From positions 9,879,001-9,943,000 of the forward strand of contig NC_092471.1 of assembly GCF_047495875.1 (NCBI RefSeq): a DNA stretch of 64,000 nt. Reading direction: 5' to 3'. Both the position numbers and the translations under genes were made by a program. Below the pieces are notes generated by a model that ran no database searches, had not been told where the DNA came from, and worked only from the letters and a program-made list of their open reading frames with translations. This document shows positions 11,553 through 24,484 of the stretch, one piece after another. Every line of letters starts with the position of its first letter. Within the stretch, counting starts at the first letter, position 1. Source of the stretch: Pithys albifrons albifrons (Eukaryota; Chordata; Aves; Passeriformes; Thamnophilidae).

Positions 11553-13747
11553 AGAAATCCTTCCCTGAGTCCCCCAAGCATTCCTTTCCAGCCCCACTTC
11601 AAAACAATGTTAGTTTTTGATGTTTCCCTTTCCTCTTCTCAATTTTTGAAGAGAGTAAAATTACGTTTTTAATGCTATATTTCGGTATACTTGTGATGCT
11701 CCCTGTCACAGGTTTGCTAATCACTCAAATCAAAACCTAAAAAATTGCAATTTAAGTGTATTTATGGATAATAAAGGCTTGAAAGGTATTGATGTTTCAT
11801 TTTGTTCATCTAAAACTCCTTGGGGTGTACTGTCAGCTGTCCTAGAGGAGCTGTGCACCCTTCCTAAGTCCTTGGCTCTTCATCTGAAGAGGCTGCTGGG
11901 CTCAGTTAGTCTGAACTTTGTTGGGCATGTGATGCCTTGTCTAGTTCTGAAGTTATATTTTTATTTCTACAAGATGTCTCTTCAGTGGTTAAAATTCCAT
12001 GTCTGAAATTCCAGGCTACTGAAATTCAAGGTCAGTGACCATAAGTTAGAGGGAGGTGAGGTTGCCAAGCAGAACGGGGGCCAGGAACTCACCTTGAATG
12101 GTGCCAGTGGGTGACTGGGTAATGAGTAACTTAAACTCAGCAGTGTGTTGAACTTCCCTTAAGCTTGTTCTCCCAGCTCAGACTGTGAGCAGCCCATGGC
12201 AGGAGTTGTTGTAAGACTCACAGTGATGTAGCTGAATTAGGGTATAAGCCTTTATCACAATGCTGGAAAGGAGTCCAAAGGTTCTAGTTCATTATGATCA
12301 GCTCTGCCTGCTGGTTGGGCAGCATTGCTGAGGGTGGGCAGGGAGCAGCTGCAGCCAGAGACATGAGTGTCTGATTTGGAGCCTGCAGAGTGTGGTGAGG
12401 GCACCCACCCTGGGGTAGGAAGGGTCTGTAGCAATGCCCTGTGTGCAGGCACTACTGCAGCCCTTGCTTTTGGCAGCCGCTCCAGGTGCTGAGCAGAAGA
12501 TGGTTATTGTTGGCTGGAGATCAGACCTTATTTATTGCTTCTGTTAGAGCCAAACCCAAGAGTTGTGTGTCCCTCCCTGTGCCACAGCAGAAGTTTGGAT
12601 GGACTGTGGAATTTTGCACCTCTGTTTCCCTCCCAGCAGTCAGAGTGGCATTACCTCTGCTATCACACTGCTGACAGTAATAAATTCTGTGTTGTTTTGT
12701 TTCAATATGATTATAATAACATTTTATCTCATTACAGTGGTGTTAATAATTCAAAAACATCTTCAATGGGAAATTAATTTAGAAGGAAGTTGCAGAAGTA
12801 CAGCAAGCAGTTGTGTTTGTGAACCTCAGTAATTCTCACAGCGCTAACAGGGCTGAAGGGTCTCGTGCACTGAGTTCCCTGCAGTGTGGAAGCTGCTGCC
12901 TTTGTCTTTACACCATTACAACACATACCCAAAGCTTTTTTGGAATATGTCTAGAGAAGGTGGAGAAAATACAATATGAAATTTGTCTGAATGACAGTGC
13001 AAAGACACCTTTTTTAGGAAAAGGAGGGAAATCGCTCTTCCTAAGGTCTTGTGATGTAGTTAATGTTTCCAGTTACTTATTTTGCTCTAGAAAAAAGGAA
13101 AGTAAAAGTGACTGATTGTAAAAATGGTATTTCTCAACTAGACTGTCCTTTTAACTCATGGTAGGTGATGTCTTTGCCTTGAAAAGAACTTGAAATAGTT
13201 TAGCTCTGCTGATCTCAGTGTTGTCTTTCACTTTCTGGGGGAATATAATGCATTTCTGTTTTTATTAATTTCTTGAGATTGGCAGCTTTTGTGTAAAGGG
13301 TGAGCTTGGATAAACACTCATTTTGAGGTTGTCTGTGGAATCATCTTATATCCTGTTTGAGAGAGAAGACAATGCTGCAGTAATGAAAAATGAGTTTGTG
13401 TAAAAAGTTATCTTTCCTCCAAGATACTACGGAAATAGTGTTTCACAGCAGGGTTTATTACTTTTCCCTAAGATATATAGACATGTGTTATCAGTGTAAT
13501 GCAGCTATTGGACATGCAGAGAAATAACATCACTTCCAAAGTTGCAGATAATATTGAATAGATCTTAGGGAGTCAAGGAACTTTGCATTAGCTCAGCTTT
13601 GGGCTTTGTTGTTGGCGTGTCTTGGCTTCTTAAGAGCTTTTGTATAATTATTTTAGTAATTCTAATTTTCTGTTCACAAAAGTATAACTAATACAGGTTA
13701 TATCCTTTAAACAAAATTTTCTCCCCAGTGAAATGCCAGGCTATTTA

Positions 13748-13755
13748 AATGCAAA
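13748..13755 (+). promoter_or_regulatory. Isolated octamer motif ATGCAAAT
   Basis: A single exact POU octamer in unique AT-rich sequence. With another single copy at 14518-14525 it shows the background rate against which the triple cluster at 27.64 kb should be judged. One 8-mer alone carries little weight. Confidence 0.15.
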
Positions 13756-14353
13756 TAGTAAAGGGGAGAGAAGTAGGAATTATCTCACTGGATATTTGAA
13801 TGCACTGAGTGGGTATTACACAGGTACTTGTTTAGCCCAGGAATCGTGTTTTCTGGGAGATACAGATAAATATTCAGTGATGAAATTTAAAATCTTAAAG
13901 ATAAACTTGAAAAGTCTGTGGAAAAAATAGTGCTTTGAAGATTTATAGAATTTAAAACTTGAGATTGATCTTTTCCCATTTCAGGATTACAATAAAAGTA
14001 ATTTCATTCAGTTTTCTTGAATGAAAAGGATAAAAACTCAACCCTTTTTCCTTCCTTGTCCTTGATATTAGCATTGCCTCACTGTATTTAATGAATGTCA
14101 TTTTCCTGGGTGTAATAATTTCTGAGAGGGAGAATAATCTTTGGAAGGCCCAAGAAAAATCGAAGGAGACAAGATAATTACAAGGACTGCCACTATCTGA
14201 TGCTATGGAGGTGCACACATTCCCTGCTTGAAGGGAAAATCTAGGAATAATCAGGAGCTCATGCATAAACCCCCACGCATCTGGATGAAGTCAGAATCGA
14301 GCCTACTGTTGCAAGTGACAATGGTTATTTAGGGTGGAAAGATATTACTGCTG

Positions 14354-14366
14354 ATATATATATATA
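14354..14366 (+). repeat. Short AT dinucleotide run
   Basis: Six and a half AT units. It is below the usual length of a polymorphic microsatellite. Confidence 0.5.
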
Positions 14367-14517
14367 GTGCTGGAAACCTCTCTGCTGAGCGTCATAAAGC
14401 CACCCTTTCCATTCTGATTTGAATGCAGTGAATTGCAAATGTAGAGTTGTAAAAACATCAGCAGTAAATCGAGCATCTCATTTGTTAACTGTAAGGAAGT
14501 GTATTACTGTTTCCAAT

Positions 14518-14525
14518 ATGCAAAT
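14518..14525 (+). promoter_or_regulatory. Isolated octamer motif ATGCAAAT
   Basis: An exact POU octamer ('atatgcaaattgataagc') inside a 14.4-15.2 kb stretch of unique sequence that looks like conserved non-coding DNA. The flanking sequence is homeobox-like and rich in ATTA and TGATAA words. Function is inferred only. Confidence 0.18.
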
Positions 14526-17137
14526 TGATAAGCATAAAAAGAGTCTTTCACAGCTACCTTGAAATTGTTGATCTGCAGCTGCATGGCTGATGCCTTTGAG
14601 AAGTACAAATGATTAGAACAGTAACATTTGTCTACATCACTCTGTATTTAGTAATGAGTCTCAGGGGTATTCAGCCCCTTGTCTGAGTGCAGATTCTGAA
14701 TCCTAGAAATATAGTACATGAAACCAATCAAAATGCAGTGTCTGTCTACTTTCTAACCATAATGTAAATAATATTCTTGTGCCAGCTCAAGGAGAATGCC
14801 TGAAGGTGTTAGTAATGAAAAATGAAATCGTTGTCAGGTGTGCCTTGCAGGGCTTTCATGGTCTGACTTACTACATGGAGCTAATAAGAAATGGGACAGC
14901 TATTAGTCCAAAATTGCTCCTATGAAGTGAAACAGCAAAACCTAATTTTAAACCTTGACCTTTCTGGTGCTAATTGCTGCTGCAGGGCATGTGTTACCAC
15001 TGCCCTTTGGAGTCTGCTGGCTTGGTTATCCTGCCTGTGAGTGCTGTGCTGAGGCAGTGCCCGTGGAGGGATGCGGAGCTGTGATGGATGCCATTAAATA
15101 AAACTGCCTCAAAAATTGGTAATGGTTGTTATAATGACTTCAAGACAAATAATAGACAGATCACTCCTGCACTCCCCTGGCCTCAGGCTGACTGATGAGA
15201 TGAAATTCAAGCCACTCAACTCAAAACGGTATATCCCTTATAGGAGAACAATATAGAATTTCATAGATGCTTAACAATGGCTGATAGTTCTTACTGCCTG
15301 TAAGATTCTTGAGGTGTTTCTCTACATCCTACTGAACACTTCTAGATGTGTTCACAGGAGGCAAGATAGAAAAAGTTCGTGTGCTGGTTGATTTGGGAAT
15401 AACCTTCTTACACTCGTGTACTTCCAGTTTTAGGTATGCACAAAGTGCCAGAATGTGTCTCTGCACTACTCCAAGGAAAGAGCAAAATAGCAAAAATCCC
15501 TATGAGCTGAGCTGGTGCAAGGCTGCAGTTGACCATAGGCATTCCTGTGGGAGTTCAAACATGCCTCACGTTCAAGGCAGGCAGAAGGTGATTGCCCTTC
15601 TGTTTGTCTTGGAGACCCCAGGTCAGAATGTTCTTAATTGTTTGAAGAAAACTCCAGAGAGAAATTCCTATTTTATTTTCCTTTGAGCCATTCAGCCTCA
15701 TGCTGTACCTTTATCTTGAAGATACAAATGAATGCCTTTGTTTTCCCAGATACTGGTTTCCATATTATTAGACTTTGAAATCATCATTTGCAATCTCCTT
15801 GATGGAGCATCACTTACTGAAAAGAGTAACAAGTTTCTTCTGCTGTTTACTGGATCGTTGCAGTTCTTCCTCCTCATGAAGATGCAAGTCACACATAGGT
15901 GTCTGTCAAACAAAAATAGTTTGCAGGAAGAATGTTCTGGATTCTTCAAAAAACAAGCATGGATTTCTTCATTAATGAGCTAATTCCCAACAAGTCCTTA
16001 TTTGCTCTTAAGTCCAATTTTTGTTCTACCTCAACAGTAAAATAGCTTTTTTGACCCATTTCTGACTCCATCCTTTTGTCTCTGCTGTGGAAGAATATAT
16101 CTAGCTTTTCCTGAGAGGAATGTGAACCCATGGAGTTTACTAACAACCTCATTCCCAGAAAAGATGTAAAAACATCCCTAGTTTCCTTGGAAGATGTAGT
16201 GGCTGTCATGGTAAAATGTGCTAATTGGCATTTCATGTTGACATTGTGTCAACTCTTTGCTCCACCAAGGATTCAAAATGCAGCATTAATTTGTCTGGGA
16301 GAGACAGAACACGCTTTGCCCCAGCCAGCAGAGTTTGCAGAGAGCAGCATGTGGTGTAAGTGTCCTGTGTGTTCGGAATGTGCTTGAAGTCCAAGTTATT
16401 CTATTAATTCCCTTGACATAAAAGGAAGGAAAAAATTTTCCTAAGTTTCATGTGTTTATCCCTTCACTTTAAACACAGAGGTACCTCCAGTCTGTGCTTG
16501 GCTGTGAGAAGATGGATGGGTTAAAGTTCTACCAATTGTGCCCCCGTTTTGGGTAGGAATGTAATGACTGGATTGAATTCAGTGCAAAATCTTAAGTCCT
16601 TCTGAAGCTTCTGTCAAGGAGACTTGTTCATGCCAAAAGGAGCCTTTTGCCTGCTGGATCCTGGACTGAGGTTGGTCATCTCAGCAGTGCTTCCCAAACA
16701 CAGCTGGGAATGTCCCTTGGTCACTGCTGTCATGGGCCTTGGGTAAACAGGCGCTTAAATGCTGTTTAAATGTTTTCTTCAAACACAAGAGACAAGCAAG
16801 AAATCATGGACCTGTGTGTGCAGCAGGTGTTGTATTCTACTGTTTCATGTATGTTTTGATAGTCCATTTTCTCTAAATGTCAATGGTACTTTAACTCTTT
16901 TGGATTTGTTTTAATTTTCTACAAGCTTCCACTTTATCTGGATAATCACCTGTTTTATTATGTGGCCTTTAAATTCTTTTACTGAGATGATACAACTGGA
17001 AGTTGACCATCAGCCACTTGTTTTTTCAGGTCATTGCCATTATCGTTGAGTAGCAGGTGAAAAATCAATGTGTAAGAGAAGGCTGAAAGATAAACATTGA
17101 ACCCCTCAATGTGAAAAGAGAACAATGTAGGAGGTAT

Positions 17138-17170
17138 AGAAAATAAAAAAACAACAAAAATACCAAACCC
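17138..17170 (+). repeat. A-rich low-complexity tract
   Basis: A short A/C-rich stretch ('aaataaaaaaacaacaaaaa' then 'taccaaaccc') of the same style as the tract at 34.7 kb. No unit or parent element can be identified. Confidence 0.5.
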
Positions 17171-20100
17171 TCACAATGCCCCAATAAATCCCCATGAGAA
17201 GTTAGTTTCATTTATGAATAAAGAGCTGAAGGAAAATGTGGTATTCTCTTCCAATAGTATGCCTTGTTCTTGCATTGCCAACCAAGGCAGAGTGATTCCT
17301 CCAGCAGCTGTTAAAACCATGGGGCCAGGGCATCGCTGGTTTGGTTGGCAGCCTGTTTGCAGTGCATTTGTACTTGCCTTTTGAAGGTGTCCTTGGTCAG
17401 CTGGGGCCTGGAAAGGTTCTGTTTTCATGCTCAGCTGGAACACACGATGTGTGTGGGCCAGCATGAAGGTAGGTGGGGGACTTTGGTGGGAAATGTGCAG
17501 GATAAGCAGAGCAGAAAAGCTGCTCTATGAAGAAATATACTGTTCAGAGTCATTCAAAAAGCTCGAATAGAATAACTTGCAAGGCACTTTGATGTCTTTC
17601 AGATTCTTGCAAAGTTTAATAATTCCAACAGTGCCTTGCTTTTGCTATTTCCTAAGGAATCCTGGGGTAAACAGCCTACTCATCTGTAGATGAGCAGGAG
17701 AATGTGTATTGATTAGATGGGCTGGAGGCTGGACATGGCTGTCAGCAATCCAAAGGTACAACACAAGTGCTCAAGAATGTCTTAGCTGGATTAAAATTAC
17801 TTTTGTGGGGTAATGTGCATATGGCTTCAGGGTTGCTTAACTACCTAGCCAGTTTTTTAATGTGGTAATGACATTAACATCTGTTCTATCAGTGATTGCC
17901 ATTGTTAAGCAATTAATTTCTGATTTTGTAAAGCTTCCTCTAGTGGTAATGAACCTTGGGCTATGAAGAAATTCTTCAACGTGTGCTTTTTGCATCTTGG
18001 GTTTTTGCCCTCTTAGGATTACAGTTTTAATTGTGCTACCTTGCAGCAGAAAAGAAATGATTGAACCTTCAGGACAGGCTGTTGATTCTAGTCTGCTGCA
18101 GTCAGAGGCTATAGAGCAGATGTTGAATGGAGAGAATTCCACACAAATATCTGTTGTTCTTAAACATCTTCTGAGCAACTGCAAGCAGGTCATTAAATGG
18201 CTCTCAGGTCTATTAAAATAATGAGGTTGTTTAGAGCAAAGACCAGAATGACTCACATTCTGTATAACAAATCCTGCAGCAGGAGAGAGCAGGAGAAAGA
18301 CACCTCCAACTCCATTGCAACCCAGAGGTCCATGGAAGAATGGGCCTTTCCCAAACAATCCAGATTGTTGCTTTCCTCAGTGTCAAAGCTGTACGTATCT
18401 CACCTGCCTTTAGATAATGAAACTGAAAATTCCATTAGGGAAGATGAGCTGTTTATGCAGTGGGTTGAAAGGGTCTTACTGCAGAGACTTCAACTTAATC
18501 TTTTGCAGCCTGTTCTATCCTTTCAGCTCTAGTGAGGTCACTGAAGTCAGCAGAGGGATGAGGTTGCCCATTTCTGTTTTACTGCCATGGGAAACAATCT
18601 GATACATACAGAGCTACCCAGAGGGTTTTCTCCTCCCTCTGAAGTCTCTCATTTTATTAGTCATCCCTGCTCTCCTCCTCCATAACTTCTCCTCAGCTTT
18701 TCTTTCTTTCTCAGTTTCCAAATTGCTACATTCATCACTGTCGGCTTTCCCTTCTTTTGTAAACTCCTTCAACTTATCTTCTGCTTTAGATAAATGGTTT
18801 TAATTTAATATTTTAGATGCTTCCAGGTTTCTTCTGAGTTTTCCTTATGCATGATTTCTAGCTTTTTTTTTTCCTTCAGCTATAAATATTAGATTTGATT
18901 TTTATGTTTAGGGCCTTGAAGACTATTTTGCACTGATATTTCACGTGCCAAACTTCATGCACTCAGCAGTGCTTAAAATGAGAAATATCTTAAGGGAAGA
19001 AAATCTACAGAGGATTTTACTTTTTCTGCAGTAGTGGAATAAACATTTAGCTTGGGAGGTGACAGAGAAAAGCATGGATGGAATATGGCTTCAAAGCGAC
19101 ATTTGCCAGAAATGGACTGAGTTATTTTTGGGTTTGTTTTGACAAACTTGGGCTGACTTTAATCAAATGCACAGATTTACATTCTCATCAGTCTGTTTTT
19201 GCTAGACTTGCTTTCACGAAGATATTGGATATAGCAAAGATGGAGTTGATCCAGCAAAAGTGAAGCCTTGCAGGGATTTGCTTGTGGGAGCTTTGAGCTG
19301 CTGCTCAGTGGGCTGGACACCACCGAGCCCAGTGGAAATCAGTCCTCAGAGTCCTCCTCTGTTCTGCTTCTCTTCTGGGGCTTTTTCAGAATGGATATCT
19401 GGGGAAACTGGATATTGGGGAAAATGATCCAAAGTGCTATGAAGTTTCTCAGAATTGGTTTCTGAGGTGCTGGCCAAGCTTTAATAAAACAAAGATAGGA
19501 CTACATTAGACTGAATAGAGTGTTTCAGGCTTTTGAGTTCCTTTTGGAGGATGACCTGCAAAAGTTTTCTACTACTGCAGAAGTTTTTACTTCTGGAAGT
19601 ATCCCTATTAATATCCTTAGAAAGATTCAGTCAAGGTTTTGTTGATAGAACTGAAAGTTTTTCAAACTCTGACAGTGCATGTTGCCATCTGCTGTGGCAG
19701 AATGTGTACCTTCTTGTTGTCTTTGTTCTTTTTGTTTGTGTGGGGTTTTTAAATTTAATTTAAATGGGTTTTTTTTGGCGCATTTTTTGTTGCACGACAT
19801 AAACATTGACACTGCTCCAGAAGAAGGCCTGACAAGGCTACTGTGGATAGGGAACTCTTCTCACAATCTGCAGTGGGAGGATTTGGAGGCAGAAATCTAA
19901 GGGTTTTTTATTTTAATGTTTAGGAAGGGAAAAAAGTATCTGGAATTTTATTGCAGTGTTTTCCCCTTTATTTTGGTCATTTTGCAGTCCTCTCTTTTCC
20001 CATGCCTCAGGTCTAAGCTGGTTGCAACATGGCACATTATGACTAGACTTCCTGGCATGTGTTTCCTACACAAACATCTTGCTGTGTTTCCTTCCATGGC

Positions 20101-20640
20101 ACTGTTCCTTTGTCCTCTCTGGGTCCACCTCCTTTGGGGCATCACAAACTAACCAGGCCCATCAGTGCTGCTGTCTTTGCTCTGCACTTCTGCATCTCCA
20201 TTAGTGGGACCTCAGACAAGCATCTGGCAGGGAATTTGGCTGAGAATTTTGGGGCTTTGCTTTTCCTTTCTTCTGCTCTTGCCCATCACAAAATATGGAC
20301 CAAAAGCTTTGTGTTAATATTCCCCTGACACGCCAATGGTGAAGGAAAAGTGCTTTGCAAGTCTGTGGTGGGAATGTTGAGTTCATTGGCCATCTGCATC
20401 AGCCCTTTCTGTGCTGGCTGCAGACCGGTGTGTTTTCTTGTTTTCAGGATTTTCTACCTAAAACAGTCACTAAAGCTGCAGAACTGACAAATTGAGAGTC
20501 TTAAATAAAGAGGTTTCGGAGGAATCTGGATGTCGTTCAAGATGCCAGGGAGAAGGGAGCTGAAATGCCATTAGGAAGAACACTTGGAAACATTGGGTAG
20601 AATACTTTAAAAAAGGCATGGCCTATTGCAGGCAGACTGA

Positions 20641-23600
20641 AACAATATTATGTTTTTAGTGTTGTCTTTGAAAATTTATATATAATAAATGTCATTGATG
20701 TGAATTAGAAAATATCACTGGCTTGTAGCAGAACTGTTGGAGTGTGATGTTTAGTATTTTTATTCCCCCACTAAAAAGAGTAATTTTTGGATGCAGTTTT
20801 TAATTGTTGCATTTCCCTCAACAGACCCAAGCTCAAGTTCTAATTTATTGTCTTCATAACTGTGGACAGTGCAGAGTGTTTAGATTTTCACTTCTGCTAC
20901 AATGGTCTCATTAAATATGGATGGACTCTTGCTACATGAGGGAAAACTAAATCAGACTAAATTTGTTGCACTTTACATAATTATGCATTGAGAACAATGT
21001 ATAATTAATAAACTCATTGTAGATTCAGGCTATGGTTGCTATTACCACTGGAATCTAACTTTTTTTTTTTAAGGTGAGTGCTTCCTGTGGATTTTTAGAA
21101 ACTACTAAAACCAGAGTTGTTGCCCTAATAAATTAAATTACTGGAATCATAAATTTCTTTGTGGAGATGTAGGAAACAGTTTTAAATCAAGTGAACCCAG
21201 ACGATCATATTTTTGTTATTTACTTGGCAATTCCAATTTTTTAATGCTGTTTCCACAAAGTTGCATAGTTAAATTAATATTGAATTAATACTTTATATCT
21301 CAGTTTTAAAGTGTCTAAAAAAGAGGCTCTTTCCCAGTTAATAAAGCAAAAAAAATATACTAAAGACAGGAAGATGGGAAGTTGTCAGAGCTTATGACAC
21401 TTAACAGTAGATCTCAGATATGCGAAAGGAAAGGAACAAGAATATTTGGTTGATTTTCAGTTTAAAATGTGTGTGGGGTTTCTATTTTTAATAATAATCT
21501 CTCCTGTCTCCCATTGATTTGCTGTATTTTAGGGGCCTGAAATATTGAACTAAATCTTATTTTGCTTGAAACATGCTGAAAATATGCAAAGGAAATTAGC
21601 TGTGCATCCTAGTTCTGCCCAGGTGGTTGTTCTTAGCCAGAAAGCCTGTGCAAATCAGTGCCTAGGACCACAACAGTCCCTGCCTGTCATCAGTTCCCTT
21701 TTAGGCTGACACCTTTTTTGAAAAAACCCCCAAGTATTTCTACTGCGGGAAGCCAGAATGCATCTTTCCATGTTGTTTTCCCTCCTCCCCTCCCTAAGCT
21801 CTTCCCTGTTCTGTTCCTCTTCTCTGGAAGTTTCCATCACCCTCTGTGTGTTTTGCCTGGGATTGCTGATAATCTGGGATTGCTGCTCTGGGTGTGGGCA
21901 CCATCACCCTTGGCAGCAGGTGATGAGTCTGGAGGTTGGTGCTTGTCATCAGTTCACTGCACATCCAGGAAAGCAAAATCAAAAGATGTTTTTCTCCTTG
22001 CAGACAGGGAATAGTTGATTGAATGCACCTTTTAATTACTAAGAATTTCAGTATCTTACACTAAAATACAAAGCTGCTTAGATTAATTGCACTTAGAAAC
22101 TGGAGGAATAACAGACAGAAGGGGTTTAACTTCTCTTCTGGTGCTTCTCTGTTGTTGCTGTTTCTCTGCAGTTCCTCCAGGCTGCAGGGAAGGTCTGATC
22201 TGCTGAAACACTGTGGGCTGAGAGAACTTCGGGTCATATTTCTTCAGACTAACATTTGATAATGGCATTTGTCCTTCCTCTTGCAACACCATAGCAACGA
22301 GCTCCTTTTTGTTGTTTGGGAATCAGTATGGGAATATGTTCTGCCCAGCAAGGGAACTTTGGAGCAGTCCTGAAAGACGAAGATTTAGGGGGAATCCTGA
22401 AGATTTTTGTAGCTGTGATTGCTTTATGTCTTCATGCTGGAGCTACTGTGGATTTATCCTGATGGCTGTGGGTGGAACAATGAGAATTAAAACAAGACAA
22501 AAGCAGAATCCAACTGGCAAGGCATTGAAGCAAAAAGTTTTATTTTTTTTTTCAGTAGTTGTTTGGTGATGGCCTTTTAGTGGAGTTTTGTTGGGGAGAT
22601 TATTTAAGGATTAAGATGAATTTTTCCTTTGAAATAAGATTTACAGGGTCTGCTCACAGGCATAGTGGTTTTTTTTGCTAGATGAAATGGAGGACATGAC
22701 TCTTATAAGAGGACAATTAGATTTCAATCATAAAGAAAATTTCTGTCTTTGCAAGTTATGATAGAAAGATGAAACCAAAAATGACCACTCTTTTCTTCCC
22801 CCCTAGAGGGTCCTGATTTCCATGCATTGCTGCTGCTGTCCCAGCTCAGCTCAGTCTGTGCCATCAAGGCATGAGGATAATGAATAAAATGGTCGTTTTA
22901 AAATTCCAAATCAAGAGTGGGTTTGAAAGAAGAAGGACTAGAGAGCAGAAATGATTAACAGCTATGACCAGGGAAGAGATCCTGCTGAAATTCTGTTCAC
23001 CTGCTCCTCTGCTAGTTTTGGCAGGAAGAGTTCTGTTATGCAAACTTTGCCTCCAAAATAATATAGGTAATATAGTACAGTGGCTGGCTGTTAAATTTGT
23101 AGTGTAAACAGGATTTCCCTTCTGCTAACTGAGAAGATGATACCAAGTTAGAACAAGAATACACAGTTACGATGTTCCCCCTTTCTTCTTTTTCCTTAGA
23201 CCAAGACTCAAAGCCTGTCTTTGGTTAAGTTGCACTTCAGCTGCTGCATTTCATTGTGGGAGAAAGTGAATGAAGTGTCAAGGTCTTTGAGGGGCTGGAT
23301 GGGCAGTGTGGTCTCCTGCCTTAATAAGTAAAAAGGAAAAGGTAAAACAAGAAAGATGCAGGATTATTGCTAAATATATTCTTCCCTTACAGCAGGTAAC
23401 TGGATTCATTCCTGTCCCCCAGGAGCCTTCCCAAATCAGCTAGAATTTTAGGGATAAAAATTACCTCCCTGAACAGCACTTGGAAGAAAATTGTAAGGTA
23501 GAGGAAACTTCAGGGAATTACTGTAATAATTCTTGTGGCTTTACTAAATAAGTAGATGGTCACTTTGTGTATTTGTTAAAGCTTCTGAATAGTCTTCAAT

Positions 23601-24316
23601 GTTGTAATATATTATTAAAGTATAAAACAATTACAGCTTTTACTTGGTTGTTCTTGCAAGTCTTTGACCCATTATTGCAGCCTATGAGACCTTAAATATG
23701 AAGTTAAAAAAATGCACACACATAAAAATTTTACATATTATTCCAAATGTGTGTTTCCAAATTATCATTTGTTTGTATCAACATCTGCTGCCGTGGACTC
23801 TGCAATTGTCAAATCCAGTGTTAGGAACTCCAGGTACTTCACAGTATGCAGAATTCAAAAGCAAACCTGAATGTCAATAAAATTTCAAAATGATTTCTAG
23901 GGCTTAGGCTGAAATTTGAGGCAGGGAAAAAACCTTTTTAGTTTGTCTCCCTGCAGAGGGCCCTGTATGGCTAATGTATATAAGACATGGTTTTTCCCTG
24001 AGTTAGAGTTCCCACTCCTTGTGTAGTCCAGGCTGTTGCTGGACAGGTGATGGTTCAGTGATGTTATTCCTGATCTCCAGCAAAGGCCTCTCATGGATTT
24101 AGCAGCAAGTGCATCTAAAACTCTGGGTTATCCATCTGCCACCCAGAGTGGATGGGCCTGATGAAATAACCTTGTATGTGATCAAACAACAGCATGTGTC
24201 CAAGAGGAAGGGTGCTGCTGCCCTGACACTTACACTGCAGGATGGAGGGTTTTTTCTATTCTTTTATCTTTATATACTTACCTGGCTTCTTTGGAGGCAA
24301 ATCCCTCTCATATTCT
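20641..24316. other. AT-rich unique sequence
   Basis: 20.64-21.35 kb is strongly AT-rich with ATTA-type words and the POU/SOX-like pair. 21.65-22.3 kb is GC-richer with short chance frames. No exon, RNA gene or mobile element is recognised. Confidence 0.5.
20981..20999. promoter_or_regulatory. POU-like and SOX-like motif pair
   Basis: The stretch 'ttatgcattgagaacaatg' reads on the minus strand as CATTGTT, a 4-base spacer, then ATGCATAA. That is a SOX-type core beside a POU-like site, similar in arrangement to SOX-OCT composite elements, though those usually have a spacer of 0 or 3 and ATGCAAAT or ATGCTAAT. It sits in AT-rich unique sequence (20.6-21.3 kb). Confidence 0.25.
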
Positions 24317-24338
24317 CCCACTTCCCCCACCCCACCCC
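24317..24338 (-). other. G-quadruplex-forming motif
   Basis: On the plus strand there are four C runs: CCC, then ACTT, CCCCC, A, CCCC, A, CCCC. The minus strand therefore has four runs of at least three G with loops of 1, 1 and 4 bases, which satisfies the standard quadruplex rule. It is the only canonical one I noticed. No promoter or gene lies next to it. Confidence 0.55.
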
Positions 24339-24445
24339 GGCATATGTTGGGAATATGGCTATAAAATGAAATTACTCTCATACAACAGTCCGTGCTGCAA
24401 TAGTTATATTAGGCTGTACTAACCAGCAGAAGATTTAGTATCTTC

Positions 24446-24484
24446 TCTGTGCTTTAGGTCAGTTAATTTATAAAATGAGAACAT
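24446..24484 (+). repeat. Weak MIR-like segment
   Basis: The text 'ctctgtgctttaggtcagt' followed by 'taatttataaaatgagaac' resembles the conserved MIR stretch that ends in 'ctgtaaaatggggata'. Nothing supportive flanks it on either side. It is recorded only as a possible ancient SINE core. Confidence 0.2.

Larger units (their letters stand above)
11553..20640. other. Unique sequence, partly conserved-element-like
   Basis: No gene is recognised. The segments around 13.5-15.2 kb and 17.8-18.3 kb are AT-rich, repeat-free and full of homeobox/POU-type words (ATTA, TGATAA, ATGCAAAT), the usual look of vertebrate conserved non-coding elements. That impression cannot be tested without an alignment. 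Longer open frames at 17837-18358 (minus, 173 codons) and 18197-18532 (plus, 111 codons) overlap on opposite strands and encode nothing recognisable. Confidence 0.5.

Noticed and set aside
17837..18358. 173-codon minus-strand frame
   Set aside because: Plus-strand frames (17997-18221, 18197-18532) overlap it, no splice or translation context is apparent, and there is no recognisable domain.
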